A stretch of 5,847 bases of DNA from assembly GCA_964556705.1 (NCBI GenBank), contig CAZKXX010000153.1, forward strand, positions 1 to 5,847, written 5' to 3'. Both the position numbers and the translations under genes were made by a program. A model generated the notes under the pieces. The model worked only from the letters and a program-made list of their open reading frames with translations, ran no database searches and was not told where the DNA came from. Within the stretch, counting starts at the first letter, position 1, and each line of letters opens with the position of its first letter. Positions 1 through 4,865 of the stretch are shown here, one piece after another. This DNA comes from CAZKXX01 sp964556705. GTDB taxonomy: Bacteria; Acidobacteriota; Terriglobia; UBA7540.

Positions 1-35
1 CGCGGATCGGCGAACGAATTCGCGCCGCAACAAGT

Positions 36-59
36 CGCGGGTCACACGACAGACCCGCG
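36..59 (-). terminator. GC-rich hairpin just past the GH127-like gene, possible terminator
   Basis: CGCGGGTC (36-43) pairs perfectly with GACCCGCG (52-59) around an 8-base loop, starting one base beyond the TAG stop at 60-62. A downstream T-tract is missing (the minus strand continues ACTTGTTGCGG), so it may be a weak or Rho-assisted terminator or an mRNA 3'-end stabiliser. Confidence 0.4.
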
Positions 60-1997
60 CTACGGCGAACGCACCGGGAAATACACGGTGTAAGCCTCGT
101 CCACGATTTCGGTAAGTGGCACGAAACGGATGTTGACGCTCTGGCCGACGGTGCGATAACCGTTGAGCCACACCGCCCACTCGCGTTCGTTATCGGGCAC
201 GAGGATGGATTCCGGCCGGTTCCGGTCGCCGATGAGCGTCCGTTCCTCGCCCACGATTCCCGCCAGCACCACGGGGCCGTCCATGAAGGCGACCATCTCG
301 GGCCGGTCGGGCAGCGGCTCCGTGGTCAGTTTCTTGGGAAGGACCAGCCGCAGCGTGTCTTTTTTCCACGTCCGCTTGAGCGTCACGAACGTCGAAGGTT
401 TCGAGGCAATCGCCTGCTTCTGACCGTTGACGAGCAGTTCCGCCTCGCCCGCGAGCCACCACGGCAGCCGCAGTCTGAGCGCGAAATCGGCGGGTTTGTC
501 GGTCTCGACCTCAAAATCAATCGCCCAGTGGTTCGGGCGCTGAATGGGGTCCTGCACGGCGAGGCTGCCATAGCCTCTTGTCTGCCGGTCGAACCGCTGG
601 CTCAGCTTGACGCGCGCGCCGCCCTGCTCCCAGGTGACCTCGGAAGGAATGTACTGCGCGACGACTATCCCGCCCGCTTCCTGGTAGTAGATGTAGCGGT
701 CGTGGCGCGTGTGCGCCTGCACGAGCGTTCCGTGGCAGCACCAGAAATCGCTGGTCGGGGTGCCCCACACTTTCTTCCCGCCCGCCTCGAGGGGCAGGAA
801 GTAGGCGATCATTCCCGTCTTCGGGTTCTGCTGCGGCAGGATGCCATTGTAGATGTTGCGCTCGATGTAGTCGGCGTACTGGATGTCGCCCGTCCAGCGG
901 AAGAGGTAATCGGCCAGGCGGATCATGTTGTAAACCGTGCAGTGTTCCTGAGTCTTCTCGCCGAGCCGCGCGGCCAACTGGTGCGGCGGCGTCCAGATTT
1001 CGCCGCTCGTCTGACCGCCCGTGCAGAACGCGCCGCGCTTGGTGACGGCCGAATCCCAGTAAGCCTTGACGATGTCGAGCCAGCGCTTCTCGCCCGTCAC
1101 TTCGTAGGCGCGCGCCGCGCCGTGCGCTTCCGGAATCGTCGTGTTGGCGTGCCGGTTGGTGAGCGGGTCGAGCCCCTGAAGGAGCGGATGGAACAGCCGC
1201 GGCCGGTCGTAACGCTCCATCAGCTCCTTGTACATCGGGTCGCCCGTCAGGCCGTAGAGGTCGGCGAAGGCTTCCAGCATCCCGCCGGTCTCAACGTCGA
1301 GGATGTCGTCCATCTGCTCGCGCGTGAAGCCCTTCGTCCAGTTGTGGAACCACCTGGCGAAGTTGTTCGCCACCTCGAGCGCCTGCCGGTTCCCCGTGTG
1401 CTTGTGGACGTCAACGAGGCCCATGAAGGTCTTGTGGATGGTGTAGTGCGGCGCCCAGACGGGAACGCCTTCGGCGATCCAGTGGAGATACTTCTCCGGA
1501 ATCGAAGCCACCCACTGTCCGCCGTTGCGCTCCTGCACGCGCGCCAGTTCGGAGACGATCTTTTCCGCGCGAGCCTTCAATTCGATGTCGTTCGTCGAGG
1601 CGGCCAGGAACGCCGCCGCCGACATCCAATGCCCGAGGAAGTGACCGCGAAGCTGGCAGGTCGGCGACTCCCATCCCCAGTGGATATCCTCGCCGGTTGT
1701 GGGAACGGGCCCGCCCATCGCGGTGTTGCGCATCCGCGGGTTCCACAGCCCCGCTTCCATGTAAAAGTTCTGAAGAAGGTTCTGGTTCGTCAGACTGTTG
1801 ACGTAGCTCCGGTTCAGCTCCCGGCGTCGCGCAAATTCGCTGGGAAGGAGCCGCACCTCGCCGTGCGGAATGGCTTTCAACTGCTCGACGGACGGCGTGG
1901 CGCGCTTCATTCCCGCCTGCTGGGCGAAGGCGGGCTCGAGCCCGAGCGCCGCGACAACAACCGCGACCGTCGCGAACAGGGTGTTGGTTCTACGCAT
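60..1997 (-). CDS. Secreted GH127/GH146-type (DUF1680) glycoside hydrolase, probable beta-L-arabinofuranosidase
   Basis: The 645-residue product looks like a complete DUF1680 enzyme, a family of retaining cysteine glycosidases that release beta-L-arabinofuranose. Residues 1-25 form a Sec signal peptide (Arg-Arg, hydrophobic core, cleavage after AFA before QQ). The helical-barrel region follows with RGHFLGHWMSAAAF (117-130), WAPHYTIHKTFMGLVD (181-196) and IPEAHGAARAYEVTG (288-302). The putative active site is intact. Glu333 in SGEIW is the candidate acid/base, Glu351 and Cys353 in EHCTVYNM are candidate zinc ligands, and Cys420-Cys421 in FWCCHGT supply the candidate nucleophile and a further ligand. 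This matches the Glu322/Glu338/Cys340/Cys417/Cys418 set known from Bifidobacterium HypBA1. Residues from about 440 form the beta-sandwich part, including FMDGPVVLAG (571-580) and YTVYFPV near the end. The ATG has AGGAGG six bases upstream. It lies 147 bp downstream of the GH51-like gene on the same strand. GH127 versus GH146 and the exact substrate cannot be settled by eye. Confidence 0.9.
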   Translation of the reverse strand: MRRTNTLFATVAVVVAALGLEPAFAQQAGMKRATPSVEQLKAIPHGEVRLLPSEFARRRELNRSYVNSLTNQNLLQNFYMEAGLWNPRMRNTAMGGPVPTTGEDIHWGWESPTCQLRGHFLGHWMSAAAFLAASTNDIELKARAEKIVSELARVQERNGGQWVASIPEKYLHWIAEGVPVWAPHYTIHKTFMGLVDVHKHTGNRQALEVANNFARWFHNWTKGFTREQMDDILDVETGGMLEAFADLYGLTGDPMYKELMERYDRPRLFHPLLQGLDPLTNRHANTTIPEAHGAARAYEVTGEKRWLDIVKAYWDSAVTKRGAFCTGGQTSGEIWTPPHQLAARLGEKTQEHCTVYNMIRLADYLFRWTGDIQYADYIERNIYNGILPQQNPKTGMIAYFLPLEAGGKKVWGTPTSDFWCCHGTLVQAHTRHDRYIYYQEAGGIVVAQYIPSEVTWEQGGARVKLSQRFDRQTRGYGSLAVQDPIQRPNHWAIDFEVETDKPADFALRLRLPWWLAGEAELLVNGQKQAIASKPSTFVTLKRTWKKDTLRLVLPKKLTTEPLPDRPEMVAFMDGPVVLAGIVGEERTLIGDRNRPESILVPDNEREWAVWLNGYRTVGQSVNIRFVPLTEIVDEAYTVYFPVRSP

Positions 1998-2003
1998 TTC
2001 GAG

Positions 2004-2009
2004 CCTCCT
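2004..2009 (-). promoter_or_regulatory. Ribosome binding site of the GH127-like gene
   Basis: On the minus strand this reads AGGAGG, a full anti-Shine-Dalgarno match, six bases before the ATG at 1997. It fixes the start just ahead of the signal peptide. Confidence 0.85.
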
Positions 2010-2013
2010 GGGG

Positions 2014-2043
2014 ACCCGTGAGGTCGTGTCAGATTTGACGGGT
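2014..2043 (-). promoter_or_regulatory. Inverted repeat in the GH127-like leader
   Basis: ACCCGT (2014-2019) and ACGGGT (2038-2043) form a 6-bp inverted repeat with an 18-base spacer, overlapping a second inverted repeat TGTCA (2027-2031) and TGACA (2043-2047). They lie between the candidate -10 and the ribosome binding site, so they could be an operator or a 5'-UTR hairpin. The arms are short and could be chance. Confidence 0.25.
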
Positions 2044-2046
2044 GAC

Positions 2047-2052
2047 AGTATA
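2047..2052 (-). promoter_or_regulatory. Candidate -10 element for the GH127-like gene
   Basis: The minus strand reads TATACT, five of six matches to the bacterial -10 consensus, about 50 bases before the start codon. No good -35 lies at 16-18 bases upstream; that place is occupied by the 14-bp repeat. An activator-dependent promoter is possible, as is co-transcription from the GH51-like gene. Confidence 0.3.
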
Positions 2053-2066
2053 CACCAGCGTATGCA

Positions 2067-2080
2067 AGTTCGTGCGCGGA
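2067..2080. repeat. 14-bp repeat, copy 1 (upstream of the GH127-like gene)
   Basis: AGTTCGTGCGCGGA is identical to a copy at 4685-4698 ahead of the DUF1080 gene, in the same orientation relative to the downstream gene. A TCCGG follows both copies within a few bases. Here the repeat ends 69 bases before the start codon and covers the place where a -35 element would lie for the TATACT candidate at 2047-2052. Confidence 0.5.
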
Positions 2081-2144
2081 GATTCCGGAATTCGCCGCCG
2101 GGACCTTAAAGAAGGATGGCGCGACCGTTTGCCGCCCCGCCGGC

Positions 2145-3692
2145 TCAGCCGGCAAGTCCCAGAACCACGGCGCTCACCGAGCCGGCGGGGAATCGCCACT
2201 TGAAAGACGGTCCGGCCGCGAGCGCGTGCTCGCGTGGCGCGAAGACGTTCGGCTGGTCCTGGTGGACGTACTCGCGCAAGCTGTCAGGAGCAATTTCGAA
2301 GACGCGGCCGCCCGTCACGGTCATCCCTGCGACGGCAAGCGTCGCCTCCACGCTGCGCGAATAGCTGAGGTTCGCGACGTGAAGATAGACCTGGTTGCCC
2401 GAACGGCTGGCGGCAATGTCGAGGTCGGAGGGCGCCGACTTGACCGCCACGCCCTGCCTGCCGTTGTGACGCTTGAAGAGCCGCATCACGGAGGCGACGG
2501 GCATCAGGTAGCTGACGCCGCGCGGCACCTGGATCATCACGGCGTTCACGGTCCAGCGCGTGCCGCAGAAGTCGGCGGCCGTCGCAATCTTCACGCGCGC
2601 GCCGTGGCGCTGGTAAATGTTCATCGAGCGCGCGTGGTAGGCCGCCGAGAGCCACTCGCGCAGCAGGGGATTGGCGTTGTGCGGGCGCAGGCTGAGATGG
2701 CCTTCGGTGACCGCGATGCCGAGCGGCGATTTTTCCCGATCGAGCACCTCTTCGACTTCCCGGACTCGCGTTTCGACGTTGTTCGAAAGCTCGAGCAGTT
2801 CTTCCCAGGCCTGCTCGGGCGCCTGCTGGTAGCGGCGGCCGTCGAGCACGGTGTCTTTGCGGCGCGGGCGCTGGCCCATCAGGTGAATGGCGATGTAGTT
2901 GAGGTGTTCGCCGGCGCGCCGCGCCATTTCGCCGGCCCAGAGCTTGCGGCCGGGGCCGTAATCGCCCCAGCCGATGAGCTGGATCGAGCCGTCGCGTTCG
3001 CGCATGGCGCGCGAAAACTCAATTGTGTGTTCGATGGTCTCTTCCAGATGGAACCCGTCGTCGCCGTAGGAGGTTTCGTTGCCGAGCTGCCAGAGGCGGA
3101 TATTGTAAGGCTCGCGCGCGCCGTGGCCCCGCCGCTCGGCATTGTCAGGGTCGTTCGCGTAAGAGACCCAATCGGCGGCCTCGCGCGCGTCGCCGGTGCG
3201 GTCGCCTTCAGGCATCTTTCGGTACTGCTTGCGCCCGTCGCTCAGAAAGTTGACGCAGTAAAGCGGCTCGGCGCCCACGCGCCGGCAGAAGTCCACGAAC
3301 TCGTGCGTCCCCACGCGGTTCGTTTCTTTTCCGCCCCAGACGTAGTTGCGCATCCACGGACGCCGCTCCACGGGGCCCACGCCTTCCCGCCACTTGTAGT
3401 AGCGGCAGAAAAGCCCGCCGAAACGGACCACGTCGGGCGCGAGGTCCTGGACGGTCGAGATGAGATCTTCTCGCCAGTCGTCGCGGTCGTAGTCCCAGCC
3501 CGCTTCCACCGAACTGTCCGTCACGCCCAGCGGCTCCATGAACTGCATGGAGAGGTACGGCGAGATGTCGAAGAGCGGCTTCGGGTCAACGACGATGGCT
3601 TCGCCGTTGGGGGAGGCTTCTGCGGAGCGCGGCACGAGCGTCGCGCCCAGCGCCGCCCCGCAGCCTTTCAGAAATCGTCTTCGCGTGGACAT
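2145..3692 (-). CDS. Tat-exported GH51-like glycoside hydrolase, probable alpha-L-arabinofuranosidase
   Basis: The 515-residue product begins with a Tat signal, TRRRFLKG then a hydrophobic stretch and AEA (about residues 2-26). A clan GH-A barrel of the GH51 type follows. VRFGG then YYKWREGVGPVERRP (about 89-111) matches the GH51 block around the first strands. NRVGTHEFVDFCRRVGAEP (125-143) matches the family's GTxEF block. The acid/base is predicted at Glu206 in WQLGNETSY, a conserved His sits in AIHLM (about 270), and the nucleophile is predicted at Glu330 in AVTEGHLS. The 124-residue spacing is close to that in Geobacillus AbfA (Glu175 and Glu294). MNIYQRHGARVKIATAADF (357-375) and YLMP are typical of the end of the GH51 barrel, and a beta-sandwich closes the protein. 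The frame stays open upstream to a TTG at 3776, but that extension is low-complexity DNA. The ATG at 3692 has CAGGAG seven bases upstream and opens directly on the Tat signal. Substrate specificity is inferred. Confidence 0.82.
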   Translation of the reverse strand: MSTRRRFLKGCGAALGATLVPRSAEASPNGEAIVVDPKPLFDISPYLSMQFMEPLGVTDSSVEAGWDYDRDDWREDLISTVQDLAPDVVRFGGLFCRYYKWREGVGPVERRPWMRNYVWGGKETNRVGTHEFVDFCRRVGAEPLYCVNFLSDGRKQYRKMPEGDRTGDAREAADWVSYANDPDNAERRGHGAREPYNIRLWQLGNETSYGDDGFHLEETIEHTIEFSRAMRERDGSIQLIGWGDYGPGRKLWAGEMARRAGEHLNYIAIHLMGQRPRRKDTVLDGRRYQQAPEQAWEELLELSNNVETRVREVEEVLDREKSPLGIAVTEGHLSLRPHNANPLLREWLSAAYHARSMNIYQRHGARVKIATAADFCGTRWTVNAVMIQVPRGVSYLMPVASVMRLFKRHNGRQGVAVKSAPSDLDIAASRSGNQVYLHVANLSYSRSVEATLAVAGMTVTGGRVFEIAPDSLREYVHQDQPNVFAPREHALAAGPSFKWRFPAGSVSAVVLGLAG

Positions 3693-3699
3693 GGCGTTG

Positions 3700-3705
3700 C
3701 TCCTG
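3700..3705 (-). promoter_or_regulatory. Ribosome binding site that decides the start of the GH51-like gene
   Basis: On the minus strand this reads CAGGAG, seven bases before the ATG at 3692. The more upstream in-frame start is a TTG at 3776 inside low-complexity T-rich DNA with no comparable site. Together with the Tat motif that begins one residue after this ATG, it makes the shorter protein much more likely. Confidence 0.8.
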
Positions 3706-3720
3706 GCGGGGGTCGAGGAG

Positions 3721-3836
3721 AAAGTCAAAAGGCCAAGGGCAAAGGGAAAAATCACAAGGCGAAAATCAAAAAGCAAAAATCAGAAGAAAAAACCAAACGC
3801 AAAAGGCAAAATCAGAATCCAAAATCGCAAAAAGAA
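3721..3836 (-). repeat. Degenerate TTTTGCC/TTTTGAN low-complexity tract
   Basis: On the minus strand this stretch is made of about fifteen imperfect units of 6-8 bases, alternating between TTTTGCC-like and TTTTGAT/TTTTGAC-like forms. Examples include TTTTGCCTTTTGCG, TTTTTGCTTTTTGATTTT and GGCCTTTTGACTTT. It is far more AT-rich than the flanking genes. It begins right at the terminator stem and ends about 15 bases before the ribosome binding site of the GH51-like gene, so it fills the leader or promoter region of that gene. It also keeps one frame open, producing a spurious 28-residue extension of the GH51-like protein from a TTG codon. No clear -35/-10 pair can be picked out inside it. Whether it acts as an AT-rich upstream element, a phase-variable tract or simple replication-slippage sequence is unknown. 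Confidence 0.75.
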
Positions 3837-3867
3837 GGGCGCGGCTCCCCGCGCCCCTCGGTTTTTT
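3829..3867. terminator. Bidirectional intrinsic terminator after the DUF1080 gene
   Basis: A perfect 8-bp GC stem, GGGCGCGG (3837-3844) with CCGCGCCC (3849-3856), closes a 4-base loop. Read on the minus strand it is followed at once by TTCTTTTT, which fits the DUF1080 gene whose TAG lies about 30 bases upstream. Read on the plus strand it is followed, after five bases, by six T residues (3862-3867), so it may also stop antisense transcription from the other side. Its position separates the DUF1080 gene from the GH51-like gene as transcription units. Confidence 0.8.
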
Positions 3868-3886
3868 CTTCGCTGCTGCGTACTCG

Positions 3887-4669
3887 CTACTTCAATTCCT
3901 TGACGAAAATATTCTTGAACTGCACCAGCGCCGGCGGGCTCACCCATTTGCCGTCGCGCTTGTCGCCGTGGTGCTGGAGTCCCACCGGCCCGCGCGCGGG
4001 CATGCCGGGAAGCTGCGCGTTGTCGAGCACCTTGATGCCGTTCAGCAGCACGGTGACGCGGTCGCCGCGCACGGTGATTTCGAACCGGTTCCATTCGCCG
4101 ACGGGCTTATCGGCCTGCGTGCGCGGAACGACGCCGGCGCGCACTTCGGCGGGCATCTTCGGGTCCATCCGGTAGCCGTAAACTTCGCCGGAGCCTGCGG
4201 GCCAGCACCAGATGTTGATCTGGCTCTTGGGCTGGCCGCGCAGATAAATGCCCGAGTCGGAATCGGGCAGCGCCATTTTCATTTCTTTTCCGTGGATGTC
4301 GCGGGCGTGCGAGCCGTCGGGCAGAATGTAAGGGACGTTGGGATTGACGTAGGGCGTTTCCTTGATGCGCCAGTCCACCCGGAGCGTGAAGTCGCCGAAT
4401 TCGCGGTCGGTCCAGAGACTCTTGTCGCCTTTGGCCTGGCTCTCCGCGTCGTAGTCAATGACGCCGTCCAAGACTTTCCAGTGCCCGCCGTCTCCTTGGG
4501 GAACTTTCCAGCCGGTGAAATCTTTGCCGTTGAAGAGCGCCGTAAATCCCGCCGGCGGCTGGTTGTCAGCCGCCCATGCGGCGCCCGGCGCGGCCAGCGC
4601 GGCAAAAAGCGCGGCGGCAATCAGAAGTGCGGACCATCGCGTGATGACCGGATTCTCGTGGTTCCTCAT
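3887..4669 (-). CDS. Secreted DUF1080 protein (3-keto-disaccharide hydrolase family)
   Basis: The 260-residue product has a Sec signal peptide, with a long Ala/Leu core at residues 13-31 and likely cleavage after AWA (33). The rest is one DUF1080 domain, a concanavalin-like beta-sandwich. Diagnostic stretches are GFTALFNGKDFTGWKV (41-56), WTDREFGDFTLRVDWR (86-101), DSGIYLRGQ (138-146), WNRFEITVRGDRVTVLLNG (193-211), RGPVGLQHHG (226-235) and the terminal VQFKNIFVKEL (249-259). Known members act on 3-keto-glycosides made by sugar 3-dehydrogenases, but many are uncharacterised and some may only bind glycans. No partner dehydrogenase is visible in the window. The ATG has AAAGGAG five bases upstream, and an intrinsic terminator lies about 30 bp past the TAG stop, so this gene is probably transcribed mainly on its own. 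It diverges from the carbon-nitrogen hydrolase gene across 196 bp. The family call is firm; the reaction is not. Confidence 0.9.
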   Translation of the reverse strand: MRNHENPVITRWSALLIAAALFAALAAPGAAWAADNQPPAGFTALFNGKDFTGWKVPQGDGGHWKVLDGVIDYDAESQAKGDKSLWTDREFGDFTLRVDWRIKETPYVNPNVPYILPDGSHARDIHGKEMKMALPDSDSGIYLRGQPKSQINIWCWPAGSGEVYGYRMDPKMPAEVRAGVVPRTQADKPVGEWNRFEITVRGDRVTVLLNGIKVLDNAQLPGMPARGPVGLQHHGDKRDGKWVSPPALVQFKNIFVKELK

Positions 4670-4674
4670 CTCGA

Positions 4675-4681
4675 CTCCTTT
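4675..4681 (-). promoter_or_regulatory. Ribosome binding site of the DUF1080 gene
   Basis: The minus strand reads AAAGGAG five bases before the ATG at 4669, supporting that start and the signal peptide it gives. Confidence 0.75.
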
Positions 4682-4684
4682 AGC

Positions 4685-4698
4685 AGTTCGTGCGCGGA
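4685..4698. repeat. 14-bp repeat, copy 2 (leader of the DUF1080 gene)
   Basis: AGTTCGTGCGCGGA, exactly as at 2067-2080. This copy ends only 15 bases before the DUF1080 start codon, next to its ribosome binding site, and is followed by TGTCCGG. A shorter 10-base version, CGTGCGCGGA, also occurs inside the DUF1080 coding region at 4118-4127, so part of the match reflects local GC-rich composition. Confidence 0.5.
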
Positions 4699-4745
4699 TG
4701 TCCGGGCAGCAGATTCACGCCCGTCAGTGCTCCGCGCGGGCTCAC

Positions 4746-4751
4746 ATCATA
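4746..4751 (-). promoter_or_regulatory. Candidate -10 element for the DUF1080 gene
   Basis: The minus strand reads TATGAT (five of six consensus bases), with a weak TTGGAT 18 bases further upstream (4770-4775). The transcript would have a leader of about 70 bases containing the 14-bp repeat. This is the best AT-rich hexamer in the divergent gap for this direction. Confidence 0.3.
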
Positions 4752-4799
4752 ATGCCTTTGGCGGGCGGAATCCAAACGCTGTTTCGCCGGAGAAAAAAT

Positions 4800-4830
4800 C
4801 CGCGCGCGGGATGAGCGCCGCGCCCGGGCG
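4800..4830. promoter_or_regulatory. Tandem 10-bp palindromes in the divergent gap, possible operator
   Basis: Two perfect palindromes, CCGCGCGCGG (4800-4809) and CGCCCGGGCG (4821-4830), have centres 21 bp apart, about two helical turns, immediately upstream of the TAGAAT candidate. Their different sequences and pure GC make-up mean they could equally be compositional. Confidence 0.2.
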
Positions 4831-4833
4831 GGT

Positions 4834-4839
4834 TAGAAT
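4834..4839 (+). promoter_or_regulatory. Candidate -10 element for the carbon-nitrogen hydrolase gene
   Basis: TAGAAT (five of six consensus bases) sits in an otherwise GC-rich stretch, 26 bases before the start codon, which predicts a leader of roughly 20 bases holding just the ribosome binding site. No recognisable -35 is present; two GC palindromes occupy that area. Confidence 0.4.
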
Positions 4840-4854
4840 ACGGGGCGTTTCCGG

Positions 4855-4861
4855 AAAGGAG
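4855..4861 (+). promoter_or_regulatory. Ribosome binding site of the carbon-nitrogen hydrolase gene
   Basis: AAAGGAG ends four bases before the ATG at 4866. The site overlaps the right half of the palindrome TTTCCGGAAA (4848-4857), so anything bound there as DNA, or a hairpin there as RNA, could affect initiation. Confidence 0.75.
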
Positions 4862-4865
4862 CGTC

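Noticed and set aside
528..2021. 497-codon open frame on the plus strand opposite the GH127-like gene
   Set aside because: It is antisense to a gene with clear family motifs, its translation has no recognisable domain and is rich in Arg, Val and Ala, and long antisense open frames are expected in GC-rich genes.
2129..2155. Inverted repeats around the GH51-like stop codon (TTGCCG with CGGCAA, and GCCGGC on both sides of the stop) as a terminator
   Set aside because: No T-tract follows on the minus strand, and part of the stem is coding sequence. GCCGGC is itself palindromic, so the pairing is easily produced by chance.
3723..3728. TTGACT on the minus strand as a -35 for the GH51-like gene
   Set aside because: The hexamer matches well, but no -10-like sequence lies 15-19 bases downstream, where the ribosome binding site begins.
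3693..3776. 28-residue N-terminal extension of the GH51-like protein from a TTG codon
   Set aside because: It is encoded by low-complexity T-rich repeat DNA, lacks a good ribosome binding site, and would bury the Tat motif behind it. The ATG at 3692 is better supported.
3721..3836. CRISPR-like array
   Set aside because: The units are 6-8 bases, contiguous and degenerate, without spacers of regular length, so this is a simple low-complexity repeat.
2226..4175. 649-codon open frame on the plus strand across the GH51-like gene, the low-complexity tract and part of the DUF1080 gene
   Set aside because: It crosses two real opposite-strand genes, a strong terminator and a repeat tract that translates to a Lys-rich run, so it is a compositional shadow.
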